This document shows, piece after piece, positions 47,530 to 57,343 of a stretch of DNA of 64,000 nt. The DNA is from Saprospiraceae bacterium UBA1994. Lineage in GTDB: Bacteria; Bacteroidota; Bacteroidia; Chitinophagales; Saprospiraceae. Both the position numbers and the translations under genes were made by a program. The stretch spans positions 1 through 64,000 of the forward strand of contig DDCY01000006.1 of the NCBI GenBank assembly GCA_002335865.1, written 5' to 3'. Within the stretch, counting starts at the first letter, position 1; each line of letters starts with the position of its first letter. Under the pieces are notes generated by a model that was given only the letters and a program-made list of their open reading frames with translations, searched no databases and was not told the origin of the DNA.

Positions 47530-49854
47530 CTACCTAACAATAGTAACGTCTCCAGATATTGTCTCTTCTTCACTATCTAGTGCCACGTAAGTAGCAATGT
47601 AAACATATACTCCAGTAATGGCATCTAATCCATTAATCTTGCCATCCCATCCTTGCCATATACTGAGATCAGCAATTGATTCTACAGAATAGACTAAGTT
47701 ACCCCACCTGTCATATATCATCATTTCTTTGAGTGCCGCTAAAGATTGATTGACCTCCGGACGGAAGTAATCATTATTACCGTCGCCATTGGGGCTAAAT
47801 ATATTAGGAGTGTATATTCCGATATTTCTATTTACCCTGATTTCTATTTCATCCATATCTCTACAGCCATATTGATCCAATCCTGTTAAAGTAATATTTT
47901 GAACATTTATTACTTTATCTATATTGAGAATATCTTCATTAGATATTACGGTTCCTGTTGAATCTGTCCATACGATCTGTATTAAATCTGGAGCTATGTA
48001 TGAAGGACTTATCGATATTGGATCACCCAAATTTACTGTGACATAATCAGGTAGCAATATACCATCATTCCATTCCACGACACTAAGATTTAATGAGATC
48101 AAGCTATCACAACCAGCTACATTTTGTAAGGTAACTAGATAACTACCTTCAGTATTAAACGTATCGGTTCCTAATGGATAATTTTCACCTAGACAGATTG
48201 TTTTATTATCAAAAGCCGTCGTAATATTTTCTACCTCCAGAGTAAGTAGTACACTACTATCACATCCTGCTATACTCGAGAGTACCTCTCCATATGTACC
48301 TGCTGCAGTTAATAATTGAGATCCGAGTTGATAAGACTCACCTTCGCATATAGTTGCGAAGGTTAAGTCTTCATAGACGTCGTTTACAATCAGATTGATA
48401 GTAACTATACTATCACAACCTGCTACCGTATAATAGTTAAATGTATAGTTCCCTGTTGTACTTAATATATCTGTTCCTTCTTGTATAGTTTGTCCTTGAC
48501 AGATACTAATTGGGTAATTTAGGTTGTATTTAGGAGTGACAGTGAGATCCATAGATATCAAACTATCGCAATCATTTGGTCCAGGAGTATTGAGAGAATA
48601 AAATCCTGCCTCAGTAAAACTCTGTCCAGCATAATTATATACTTCACCTTCACAGATCTGAGGTGTTAAAAAATTGGTACCTGCTATTAATACTTCGAGA
48701 TCTAGAAAGACAATACTATCACACCCTAAGGTTGATGTCAAGGGGAAAGAATATGATCCAGTAGCTGATATCTCATTACCCGCAATGTTGTAAGTTTCAC
48801 CTTCACAGATACTACCTTCCAGGGTAGTTTCAAATACAGGAACAAATAATTCAAACTCTTCACTATTAAAGCAACCATCAGAAGTAGTAATCAATACTTC
48901 ATAGAAACCTTCGTTTGCTACGTCTACCGCGAGGTCTAGACTGATATTTGTTTCACCTATAAGTGCTACTCCATCTTTAAACCATTGGTAACCATAGTCG
49001 TCATCATCTTCTGCTACTATTGTAAGACCCTCTTGACATAGATCGCCTATTATATCTGCAAATGGTATATCAAAGTCAGCTAACTCTGCGAGGGCAAGTC
49101 TGTCTACAAAAAAATACGGAGAGCTGCCAGAATTATTATTTACATCACATCCTGGACCGATGACTATTACGTTGTATGGTTTGTCTGCGATGATATCAAA
49201 AATAATATTTTTCCATTCTCCTTGACCAGAAACAACTTGCTGACCCAGTTGGTCCCATCCAGGCCCATTTGTAGGGCAACCAAAAAGATCTTCGCCATTT
49301 CCAAATGGGATATTGCTACATTCTGTAGTACCATATATTGTTATATCTATGGTTTGATTTAATTCGGGAGCAAAGCCTAAAAAAAAATCCAATCTATATT
49401 CCTTACTAACTTCCATTGTCGCATTAAGACATGCTCCAACATATTCTTTGTAAGAGGTGCTATAGGATGCAATACCATCTCTAAACCCGATGTATCCTTC
49501 TCCATCTGGGATAGGTAGGGGTACTGTTTTGTTTACATTAGGATGTACAGTTATACCACATAGATGTAAATAATCCGAAGTAGCTTCTGAAGCTTGAATC
49601 CAAGATACTGCACATTCTAATTCCTCTTTTTCAGTTGGACAACAAACCATATCTTCAAATGATGGATTAGGAATCAATCCAGATGGTATCGAAGAGGGAC
49701 AGTCACAATCTTCCTCATCGTTTAGGTCTATAAGTCCATCTCCATCATCATCGATAGCATTATTACAGATCTCTTGGCCGTATATGCTTAGGCTCATCAT
49801 TAATATGAAAATAGATACAATGAATTTTATATGTTGAACCAAATTAGTTTTCAT
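47530..49854 (-). CDS. T9SS type B secreted protein with five CEG...GCDS repeats (paralog 1)
   Basis: The 774-residue protein has a signal peptide, an acidic Ca2+-loop-like segment (ICNNAIDDDGDGLIDLND, about 28-46), then a CBM-like domain (about 50-260: LIPNPSFEDMVCCP, GEGYIGFRDG, YFFVDRLAL). An Ig/PKD-like domain (about 270-345) is followed by five repeats of 45-50 residues with the pattern CEGE-Y...G-Y...GCDS, each with two cysteines (about 345-590). The type B sorting domain starts near residue 680 (IFSPNGDGNNDYF, IYDRWGNLVY, GWDGKINGLDA). It is a close relative of the next gene, 7 bases upstream. Confidence 0.88.
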   Translation of the reverse strand: MKTNLVQHIKFIVSIFILMMSLSIYGQEICNNAIDDDGDGLIDLNDEEDCDCPSSIPSGLIPNPSFEDMVCCPTEKEELECAVSWIQASEATSDYLHLCGITVHPNVNKTVPLPIPDGEGYIGFRDGIASYSTSYKEYVGACLNATMEVSKEYRLDFFLGFAPELNQTIDITIYGTTECSNIPFGNGEDLFGCPTNGPGWDQLGQQVVSGQGEWKNIIFDIIADKPYNVIVIGPGCDVNNNSGSSPYFFVDRLALAELADFDIPFADIIGDLCQEGLTIVAEDDDDYGYQWFKDGVALIGETNISLDLAVDVANEGFYEVLITTSDGCFNSEEFELFVPVFETTLEGSICEGETYNIAGNEISATGSYSFPLTSTLGCDSIVFLDLEVLIAGTNFLTPQICEGEVYNYAGQSFTEAGFYSLNTPGPNDCDSLISMDLTVTPKYNLNYPISICQGQTIQEGTDILSTTGNYTFNYYTVAGCDSIVTINLIVNDVYEDLTFATICEGESYQLGSQLLTAAGTYGEVLSSIAGCDSSVLLTLEVENITTAFDNKTICLGENYPLGTDTFNTEGSYLVTLQNVAGCDSLISLNLSVVEWNDGILLPDYVTVNLGDPISISPSYIAPDLIQIVWTDSTGTVISNEDILNIDKVINVQNITLTGLDQYGCRDMDEIEIRVNRNIGIYTPNIFSPNGDGNNDYFRPEVNQSLAALKEMMIYDRWGNLVYSVESIADLSIWQGWDGKINGLDAITGVYVYIATYVALDSEEETISGDVTIVR

Positions 49855-49861
49855 TTAATGT

Positions 49862-52165
49862 CTATCTAATTAATGTAATATCACCAGATACGTTCTCTTC
49901 TTTACCATCGAGAGCCAAGAAAGTGGATATGTAAACATATACACCAGATACGGCATCCTTACCATTAAACTTGCCATCCCACCCTTGCCATACGCTAAGA
50001 TCAGTAAGGTTTTCTCTATGATAAACTAAATTACCCCAGCGATCATAAATATTGATTTCTTTAAGAGAGCCTATAGATTCATTTACGGTAGAGCGGAAAT
50101 AGTCATTCGATACATCTCCGTTTGGGCTAAATATATTAGGCGTGTAGATTCCAATATTTCGATCTACTCGTATGACAATATTGTCTTTGTCTACACAACC
50201 ATATTCGTCCACTGCGGTCATTGTTATTTCTTGATCCTGCGTTACTCCTGTCAGCAAAAGGGTAGGGTCGTTTGATAGTACTTCTCCAGCTTCGTCTAAC
50301 CAGACCGTCTGTAAAAAATCTGGTGCCACATATACAGGTATAATTATGATATCGGAACCGAGATTGATGACAGTATCCAAAGGTAGTTCTACACCATCAT
50401 TCCATGATATGGTCTCCAGATCAAGAAATATTGTACTATCACAATTATTGACATTGCTAGTAACCGCCTGATAAGATCCTGCATTCCTATATACGGTACC
50501 TTCTAAGTCGTAAAATTCGCCTTCGCAGATTGTCGCTTCTATTTGTGAGAAGGTTGCCTCCTCTACATCTAGAGTAAGTACAACACTACTATCACATCCA
50601 TATATCGACGTAAGTCCACCGGTATATGTACCAGCATCAGTAAGTGTTTGCGTTCCAAATGGGTATACTTCTCCTGAGCAAATCGATGCAAAAGCATCTT
50701 GTGTATAGTTTTCCCTTACGGTTAAATCTATAATAAATGTACTATCGCACCCATTAGCTTGAGTATAGAAAAATGGATAGGTACCAGTGGTTGTCAAATC
50801 TGTCCCTTCAAACATAAAAGGATCTCCTTCACAAATTGAGAAAAACTCAGTTCTTGTGACAGATTCTAAAACAGTCAATACAACAGTCACTATACTATCA
50901 CAGTCATTAATAGCTGAGTCGAATGTATAGAAGTAGTTGCCAGATTGTGTAAGTGTTTCCCCATTGATGATTATAGATTCTCCCTCACAGATAGTTGGCG
51001 TTAATGAAGTCTGACTTGCCTCCAATACATTTAGATTTAAAGTGACGATACTATCACAACCTTGTATGGATTCGTATGTATAGAGATATTCACCAGCGTC
51101 AGTCAGCAGATCATCTCCCATTGAATATGTTTCACCTTCGCAAATTGTTGCTTCTTCTTCTCCAAATAATATAGGGAGGGTTAGTTCTAGTTCTTCACTC
51201 AATACACAACCAACAGGTGTAATGATTACCACGGAGTATGTGCCTACATTAAATGCCTGTACAGCTAATGTAATCGTATTAGATTCTTCTCCGAGTATTG
51301 CGATTCCATCCATATACCATTGATAACCAAATTCGTCTCCTAGATCTAATTGAAGGGTGATTTCTTCTTCACATAGTGAACCTTCAATATTAGTAAATGG
51401 AAGTCCTTCTTCTACTTTTTCTACAAGATTAAGTCGATCAACAAAAAAGTATGGATCATTTTCATAATTTAAATTTGCTCCACAGCCTGGACCTAATATG
51501 ATTGCCGTATATGGTTTATCTGCAAAGAGATCAAATGTTACATTAAGCCACTCGTTATCACCTTGAATAAATTGAGCATCAAGTTGGTCCCACCCAGGAT
51601 TGCTAGTAGGGCAGCCAGTATCAAAATTTGTAGTAAAAGGAAGATTATTACACTCTGTAGTGGCATAGATAGTCATATTAATACTGTTACTGCTGAGTGG
51701 AAAACCTAAGAAAAAATCTAATGTATAAACTTTTCCTACTTCCATTTCATCCGTAAGACAAGCACCTACATATTCCTTGTAATCAGGGCGACCAGGTCTC
51801 TTTCCATCTCTAAATCCTACATAACCTTGTCCATCAGGAAGTGGTTGCGGAGGCTGCTGCGTAGGATTAATCCAAGTTGGATATGTTATGCCGCAAGTAT
51901 GAAAATAGTCTGAGGTGGGAGCCGCTTGCTGCCAGCTAGTAGCACATTGAAAGTCCGCTTCACCGGTAGGACAGCACTCCATAATCTCAAAAGATTCATT
52001 AGGGATCAATCCTGAAGGAAGTATTTGGTCACAATCGCAATCAGAATCTTGTATATCTATCAGACCATCGCCGTCATCATCTATTGAGTTATTACATATC
52101 TCAATTTGAGCAGAAATAGATAGGCTGAAAAAGATGGATGCTATGATGATTAGATATACTCTCAT
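49862..52165 (-). CDS. T9SS type B secreted protein with five CEG...GCDS repeats (paralog 2)
   Basis: The 767-residue protein has the same domain order as its neighbour: signal peptide, ICNNSIDDDGDGLIDIQD loop, CBM-like domain with LIPNESFEIMECCP and GQGYVGFRDG, Ig-like domain, five CEGE...CDS repeats and type B sorting domain (IFSPNGDVSNDYF, IYDRWGNLVY). The repeat units differ in sequence between the two proteins, so each set has diverged since the duplication. The 7-base spacing between stop and start makes the pair an operon led by this gene. The function is unknown; surface adhesion or glycan binding is the inference from the domains. Confidence 0.88.
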   Translation of the reverse strand: MRVYLIIIASIFFSLSISAQIEICNNSIDDDGDGLIDIQDSDCDCDQILPSGLIPNESFEIMECCPTGEADFQCATSWQQAAPTSDYFHTCGITYPTWINPTQQPPQPLPDGQGYVGFRDGKRPGRPDYKEYVGACLTDEMEVGKVYTLDFFLGFPLSSNSINMTIYATTECNNLPFTTNFDTGCPTSNPGWDQLDAQFIQGDNEWLNVTFDLFADKPYTAIILGPGCGANLNYENDPYFFVDRLNLVEKVEEGLPFTNIEGSLCEEEITLQLDLGDEFGYQWYMDGIAILGEESNTITLAVQAFNVGTYSVVIITPVGCVLSEELELTLPILFGEEEATICEGETYSMGDDLLTDAGEYLYTYESIQGCDSIVTLNLNVLEASQTSLTPTICEGESIIINGETLTQSGNYFYTFDSAINDCDSIVTVVLTVLESVTRTEFFSICEGDPFMFEGTDLTTTGTYPFFYTQANGCDSTFIIDLTVRENYTQDAFASICSGEVYPFGTQTLTDAGTYTGGLTSIYGCDSSVVLTLDVEEATFSQIEATICEGEFYDLEGTVYRNAGSYQAVTSNVNNCDSTIFLDLETISWNDGVELPLDTVINLGSDIIIIPVYVAPDFLQTVWLDEAGEVLSNDPTLLLTGVTQDQEITMTAVDEYGCVDKDNIVIRVDRNIGIYTPNIFSPNGDVSNDYFRSTVNESIGSLKEINIYDRWGNLVYHRENLTDLSVWQGWDGKFNGKDAVSGVYVYISTFLALDGKEENVSGDITLIR

Positions 52166-52378
52166 ATGGTGTTTGTAGGATGGAAAATCAAGATTTTCTA
52201 TAAGGTATATTTTTATTCTTGATTGACTATATGTAAAAATATGAATATTGATGACTATTTCTGGCTACACATAGAGTATATACCCATTTTAGTCGCTTAC
52301 ACATAAAGGATCTCTTTTAAAACGAACTCGCTGCAACGATTTTGATGTTAATGTGAATAGATAAGACATTTTGTACTT

Positions 52379-52735
52379 ATGATAAATCTGAAATCAACAC
52401 TGCAATACATCCAATCCAAAGCGAATAACCTCAGTCAATCGTTGGCTTATTCAGTATTTTTGATGTATTATGCTTGGAAAAATCCAGATACACCAGCGTG
52501 GGCAAAACAAATTATCATGGGAGCGATAGCTTACTTGTTAGCACCTATTGATGGTATTCCTGACCTAACACCCTTTATTGGATTTACTGATGATTTGAGC
52601 ATCTTGAGTCTCAGTCTTATGGCTATAAAGTTCTATGTTCATGATGAAGTAAAATCCAAAGCAAAAGAAGCAATGAGAAGACATTTTAAAACAGTAGATG
52701 TTAAATCTTTCGAAGATATAGAGGGAAAACTGTAA
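52379..52735 (+). CDS. YkvA/DUF1232 small membrane-associated protein
   Basis: The 118-residue protein has the DUF1232 core YLLAPIDGIPDLTPFIGFTDD (split as two motifs: PIDGIPDL and GFTDDLSIL), with flanking hydrophobic segments. Relatives such as YkvA are of unknown function. It lies alone between a minus-strand client and the DUF5916 gene. Confidence 0.85.
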   Translation: MINLKSTLQYIQSKANNLSQSLAYSVFLMYYAWKNPDTPAWAKQIIMGAIAYLLAPIDGIPDLTPFIGFTDDLSILSLSLMAIKFYVHDEVKSKAKEAMRRHFKTVDVKSFEDIEGKL

Positions 52736-52869
52736 TTGTCTGCCCCAGCCTTCAGGCTCTTGCCATCCTTTTACTAATATAGTCCATTCGTATTAATGGT
52801 CAAGCCCTGAAAAAGTGAAATTTTAATATTGAAGCAGCATAATAGCTATTGCCTTAGCAGCTATTCATC

Positions 52870-55332
52870 CTATTTGAAATATAAATAATCTAGATAATAT
52901 ACTATTCTGAGGGAGAGACTGTTTTCTTGATATTGGTCAAATACACCACCTATATTTTCTAAATAGGAACTATCATAACCATCGTCTTCTCCACTGATTT
53001 CACTTTTAAAATTGAGAATTACATCACTACCTGGAGCAAATCTCCACAGGTAATTCATATCTACAGTAAACGCATTAAAATTTCGATCAAAAATAGGGTT
53101 TTCTTCTTCATTCAAGCCATCAAAATAGAGATCTGATATACTACCATCTTGGTCTAATATTCCTAATGAATTATAGATTACTGTGGCATTATAATGCCTT
53201 ATTCTAAGTGACAAGGACTGCCTATTAGTAAAGATAAATTGACCTCTAATACTATTTTCAAAAATTTCTAATTTCCTCTTGCCAATCATGATATCTGTTG
53301 AGGACAATCCAACATCCTGCTGTATTACCTCAGGTATTAAAGTGCGATTGACAAAGCCTTGATCATTATTGAGAATGTCATAGCTGAAATCCATAAAAAA
53401 TGAGAGTTTGTCACTGAGTCGTATTCTTGGTAACAATGATAGACTAATATTATTTCTTCCATCTTGATCTATCTTTCTGTAATTGGTTCTAATATCAGTA
53501 GCGAACATCTTACGATAATCTGATGAGAAAAATGCACTTACAGTTGAGTTGGCTGGAAAGTATAGGTAGCTCTGAAAATTATTTCTAGGTTCAAAATAAT
53601 CAAATGACTCAGGTTCAAATCTGATATTTCCTCCTACCGCATCTCGTGATTTGAAAAGATAAAACGTACCAGCTGTTACTCCAAAGTTAGTAAATACGTC
53701 AGGAGTATAGAGTCTGCCATAGTCTGCATTTACATAGTATTCATATCGCTGCAATCTTCCCTTTGCATTTGGCTCATTATATTCTATGCTTGCACTTACA
53801 CTTCGCTCATTTGGACTAAAAAGAAAACCAAGATCATTGGGATTGAAAGTATCACTTTCTTCTAAATATTTAATTTCAGACTTGATCTGACCACTTTGTT
53901 TAGCCACTTGAGCAGAATACATATGACCACTATTATTTTCTATCTTACTGAAGTATTGTTCAGATCGCATAAAACTGCCACTGAACCTGTAAGCTTGACT
54001 TTTATTATTGAGATCTATAAAGGCTCCTATCGTATTCGCATCGTAAGTAGATCCTCTGCGCAGCACGTTGGTATTCATTATCGAAACTCTACTATTATTT
54101 GGTAGATTTTGATCTATAGTCAATACATTGTAGTTAGTTAATGGACTAGTTTGTACCTGTCTTTTTTCTCCTGATAAAGATTCGATAATGGCATTTGTTT
54201 CACTTGATACGCCATTGAAAAATCCAATACCAGTTCCACTAGATGTCCTTCCTGATATTTTGCTGGCATTATAGAGTTGAACTCTTGTAGGGTTTTCTAT
54301 GATTTTTTCTCCATCCACCAAGCTTTTTTGGGCATCTCTAAAGTTGATTGGTCGACCTCCCACACGACGAGTATAAAACAGTCTCCCTCTGTCAAATAAT
54401 TCAAGACCTTCAGTAAAAAATTGTCTGTTCTCATCAAAGAAGACTTCAAAGGGACTAAGATTTAATACTTGATTGTCGGTTTGTACCTGACCAAAATCAG
54501 GAACTAGAGTCATGTCTAAAGTAAATGCATCGTTGATGCCATATTTGAGATCCATACCTGCATTGTAACTAGTCCCAGTTTCGCTTACTCCATTATCTTT
54601 ATTATTTTGTATATAGCCAGTTATGTAGGGTGTGATGGATAATCTAACTGGAGATTCTATATTTTTGATTCCTTCTAGATGGCCAGCTTGATTGACAAAT
54701 CCTTCAAAATTCGGATCCAATGGATTCCAAAAGGATTGCTCTCTTTCTCTCCTAATTTCTCTAGCTAATTGTAGATTCCAATGTTGTATATCTGTATTTG
54801 GGAATCTGATGGCTGAGTAAGGAATAAATAATTCTGCATTCCACCCTCTCTCATGAATTAGTACTTCACTTTGCCATACGGCATCCCAGTTTTCATCTTC
54901 ATCACCACCTGCGAATTTAATATCTTGCTGAACTCCAGCAGCTGTTACTGTAAACGCAAATCCATTTAGTCCATCTCGGTATGTATCTATTAAAACTCCA
55001 AACCAATCCGTATTATTTTTCTTATCTCTTACAGATAATTCTTTGAGAATTTTATTAGCTCGAGTATCATGCATTAAGGCTCCAAAGTATATACCCTGAT
55101 CATTATATATAATCTTTACTTCAGTCTGTTGACTAGGAGTTGTATTTGGTTCTGGCTCAAATTCTGTAAATCCTGTTGTGGTGGGCGCCATAAACCAAGC
55201 TTCATCATCTAAAATGCCATCAATTTTTATTTCACCTTCAAACGGCGCCGCGTAAGTAGTTTTCTTTTCGTTTTGGGCCGTGATCATATTTGTACAATAT
55301 AGACACAGTAGAAGTAGGATTGTTTTTTTCAC
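52870..55332 (-). CDS. DUF5916 outer-membrane protein with CBM9-like N-terminal domain
   Basis: The 820-residue protein has a signal peptide (about 1-19, MITAQ), then a CBM9-like beta-sandwich (about 25-215: IDGILDDEAWFMAPTTTGF, IYNDQGIYFGALMHD, ELFIPYSAIRFP, WNLQLAREIRRE), then a DUF5916 region to the end (LNLSPFEVFFDENRQFFTEG, LFYTRRVGG) with beta-barrel-like alternation and a terminal aromatic YYLDYLYFK. Relatives lie in the outer membrane; the ligand is probably a glycan or peptide but is not shown. A TAGCTTTG box lies just upstream (55357-55364). It is a single gene. Confidence 0.9.
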   Translation of the reverse strand: MKKTILLLLCLYCTNMITAQNEKKTTYAAPFEGEIKIDGILDDEAWFMAPTTTGFTEFEPEPNTTPSQQTEVKIIYNDQGIYFGALMHDTRANKILKELSVRDKKNNTDWFGVLIDTYRDGLNGFAFTVTAAGVQQDIKFAGGDEDENWDAVWQSEVLIHERGWNAELFIPYSAIRFPNTDIQHWNLQLAREIRREREQSFWNPLDPNFEGFVNQAGHLEGIKNIESPVRLSITPYITGYIQNNKDNGVSETGTSYNAGMDLKYGINDAFTLDMTLVPDFGQVQTDNQVLNLSPFEVFFDENRQFFTEGLELFDRGRLFYTRRVGGRPINFRDAQKSLVDGEKIIENPTRVQLYNASKISGRTSSGTGIGFFNGVSSETNAIIESLSGEKRQVQTSPLTNYNVLTIDQNLPNNSRVSIMNTNVLRRGSTYDANTIGAFIDLNNKSQAYRFSGSFMRSEQYFSKIENNSGHMYSAQVAKQSGQIKSEIKYLEESDTFNPNDLGFLFSPNERSVSASIEYNEPNAKGRLQRYEYYVNADYGRLYTPDVFTNFGVTAGTFYLFKSRDAVGGNIRFEPESFDYFEPRNNFQSYLYFPANSTVSAFFSSDYRKMFATDIRTNYRKIDQDGRNNISLSLLPRIRLSDKLSFFMDFSYDILNNDQGFVNRTLIPEVIQQDVGLSSTDIMIGKRKLEIFENSIRGQFIFTNRQSLSLRIRHYNATVIYNSLGILDQDGSISDLYFDGLNEEENPIFDRNFNAFTVDMNYLWRFAPGSDVILNFKSEISGEDDGYDSSYLENIGGVFDQYQENSLSLRIVYYLDYLYFK

Positions 55333-55356
55333 TTATTGAGTAGTTGTGCTCATACG

Positions 55357-55364
55357 CAAAGCTA
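55357..55364 (-). promoter_or_regulatory. Putative -7 box (TAGCTTTG) for DUF5916 gene
   Basis: TAGCTTTG on the minus strand fits TAnnTTTG and sits 25 bases before the ATG. A -33 TTTG is not clear. Confidence 0.35.
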
Positions 55365-55601
55365 AATATTACTATTTCTAAAAGTATTTTCTATGGTTAA
55401 TTAACAAGCCGTTAGCATTAACAATTAACTTTTGATGCTTCTGAATAATTACTTTATTTGTATTGTTATTATTATGTTATTGCAGATATAATTTTATTAC
55501 TCCTAGAATAATTATTAGTCTAATCTAAAAATTACTTTAGTAACATCTAAAATAATACATTATTAGTATCCTATTTGCATCTTACTTATTGAGATATACA
55601 T

Positions 55602-55609
55602 TAGTTTTG
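55602..55609 (+). promoter_or_regulatory. Putative -7 box (TAGTTTTG) for odhB
   Basis: TAGTTTTG matches TAnnTTTG, 33 bases before the odhB start. A TTTG at 55574-55577 is 24 bases further upstream, slightly longer than the usual spacer. Confidence 0.4.
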
Positions 55610-55641
55610 TAGTAAATCACAAGAATAAAAAAGATACCACT

Positions 55642-56865
55642 ATGAGCATAGTAGAAATGAAAGTTCCAGTAATCGGAGAATCTATCTCTGAAGTAACTTT
55701 ATCACAATGGTTGAAAGCTGATGGAGAATATGTAAAGATAGATGAGCCAATATGTGAATTTGAATCAGATAAGGCAACTTTGGAGTTTCCGGCTGAAGCA
55801 AGCGGTAAGCTCATATATGTAGCAGCAGAGGAAGATGATTTAGAGATTGGAGCCATGGTAGCTAAGATAGATACATCGATTAAAGCTCCAGCTGGAAGCG
55901 ATATACCAGTTACACCTCAAGTAGAAGCTCCCAAAGCCGAATCACCAGTAGTAGCACCACCAGCACCAGCTATAACTAGTTATGCTACTGGGCACCCATC
56001 TCCGTCAGCAGCTAAGATCATGAGAGAATCAAGGGTAGATGCTGCTAATGTAAAAGGCACAGGTGTAGATGGGCGTATCACTAAAGATGATGCACAGAAA
56101 GCAGCTAGTAATCCTGGAGGATCAACTCATTCTATTACTACATCAATAACTCCAATCGCAGGAGTTAGGACAACGCGTAGAGAGAAGATGAGTCGAATGA
56201 GACGTACGATAGCAACAAGACTAGTATCTGCAAAGAATAATACAGCTATGCTTACGACTTTCAACGAAGTAGATCTTAGTGAGCTTATGGCAATGCGAAA
56301 GAAATACCAAGAAAAATTTGTAGAGAAGCACGGTGTAAAACTTGGATTTATGTCTCTATTTCTGAAGGCATGTAGTAATGTACTGCTAGAGATGCCATCA
56401 GTTAATGCTCAGTTAGATGGTAACGAAATCATTTATCATGATTTTGTGGATATCTCAGTTGCTATCTCTACACCAACAGGTCTAGTAGTACCACCAGTAA
56501 AGAATGTTGAATCTAGGAGCTTCTCAGAAATAGAAAAGGAAATAAAAGTTCTTGCTGGAAAGGCGAGAGATGGAAGTCTTGCTCTCGAGGAAATGAAAGG
56601 AGGAACCTTTACAGTGACTAACGGAGGAGTATTCGGATCACTAGTAAGTACTCCTATAATCAATGAACCCCAATCAGCGATACTAGGTATGCATACAATA
56701 AAGCAACGCCCTATCGCTGTAGACGGAAAAGTGGAGATAAGACCAATGATGTGGTTAGCATTATCATACGATCATAGAGTTATTGACGGTAGTACTTCGG
56801 TTACGTTCCTTGTAAAAGTGAAAGAACAATTGGAAGACCCATACACACTGATGATGAACATATAG
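55642..56865 (+). CDS. odhB: 2-oxoglutarate dehydrogenase E2 (dihydrolipoyl succinyltransferase)
   Basis: E2 transfers the succinyl group from lipoate to CoA in the TCA cycle. The 407-residue protein has one lipoyl domain (1-78, lipoylated K44 in CEFESDKATLEF), a Pro/Ala-rich linker, an E3/E1-binding domain (about 115-152: PSPSAAKIMRESRVDAANV), and a catalytic domain with H378 and D382 in YDHRVIDGSTSV. The short single-lipoyl form and GVRTTRREKMSRMRRTIATRL fit SucB rather than the pyruvate E2. sucA (E1) is not adjacent, so E1 must lie elsewhere. Confidence 0.92.
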   Translation: MSIVEMKVPVIGESISEVTLSQWLKADGEYVKIDEPICEFESDKATLEFPAEASGKLIYVAAEEDDLEIGAMVAKIDTSIKAPAGSDIPVTPQVEAPKAESPVVAPPAPAITSYATGHPSPSAAKIMRESRVDAANVKGTGVDGRITKDDAQKAASNPGGSTHSITTSITPIAGVRTTRREKMSRMRRTIATRLVSAKNNTAMLTTFNEVDLSELMAMRKKYQEKFVEKHGVKLGFMSLFLKACSNVLLEMPSVNAQLDGNEIIYHDFVDISVAISTPTGLVVPPVKNVESRSFSEIEKEIKVLAGKARDGSLALEEMKGGTFTVTNGGVFGSLVSTPIINEPQSAILGMHTIKQRPIAVDGKVEIRPMMWLALSYDHRVIDGSTSVTFLVKVKEQLEDPYTLMMNI

Positions 56866-56943
56866 AGCGATTTTTTAAAAATTTTCGTGGACCTAATATC
56901 GTAGCAGCGTTTATGGAAAACGTGTATAAGACGTCAGGATTGC

Positions 56944-56995
56944 TATGTCGTAACCAAGTTGTCATCCTAAAAGAAATGCAGTGAAGTCGAAGGAT
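56944..56995 (+). repeat. Degenerate dispersed TCATCCT...GAAGGATC element
   Basis: The sequence around 56964-56992 reads TGTCATCCTAAAAGAAATG, then CAGTGAAGTCGAAGGATCAA, resembling a short palindromic element common in Bacteroidota intergenic regions. A weaker copy is on the minus strand near 13917-13950. It is too degenerate to define edges. Confidence 0.3.
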
Positions 56996-57154
56996 CAATA
57001 ACTGATTTTTCGCTAATTCAGGCTGTGGTGGAGAAATCTTCCGCTTTAGTAAACTAAGTTTTAGATAATACTACATTTGCGGTTAACCAGAAATTTCAAT
57101 GTCAAATATATAAAGTGAGAAGCTAAAAGTTGCTTCATGAGCAATGCTCGCACT

Positions 57155-57270
57155 AAAGATAATAGTGGTTATAGTCTGGGTGTTTTACCTCTTTCCATTC
57201 CAAACAGAGAAGTTAAGCCCTACAGTGCCGATGGTAATGCATTTGTGGGAGAGTATGTAGCCGCCTTTGT
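57155..57270 (+). rRNA. rrf: Solitary 5S rRNA-like gene
   Basis: The body matches 5S rRNA: GTGGTTATAG, ACCTCTTTCCATTCCAAACA, GAGAAGTTAAGCCC, GTGCCGATGGTAATGC and TGTGGGAGAGTATGTAGCC. Helix II can pair (CTG with CAG flanking GGG/CCC). Helix I would be AAAG-GTGG (57155-57158 and 57165-57168) with CCGC-CTTT (57261-57268), but six extra bases ATAATA (57159-57164) interrupt the 5' strand, and loop C reads CCAAAC where CCGAAC is usual. No 16S, 23S or tRNA is nearby. It may be a functional stray copy or a decaying one. Confidence 0.7.
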
Positions 57271-57343
57271 GTTATTGTATAAGTTTAACATTTACAAGAT
57301 TTAAATATTTAGTATTTGAGATACTAGATTCTAGATTGATACA

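Larger units (their letters stand above)
55333..55641. other. Divergent promoter region between DUF5916 gene and odhB
   Basis: About 310 bases with a minus-strand TAGCTTTG box at 55357-55364, a plus-strand TAGTTTTG box at 55602-55609 and a palindrome GTTAATTAAC at 55396-55405. No gene was recognised. Confidence 0.5.

Noticed and set aside
52830..52862. Hairpin AATAGCT / AGCTATT between DUF1232 and DUF5916 genes
   Set aside because: The stem is perfect but short with an 11-base loop and no T-run, so it is too weak to call a terminator.
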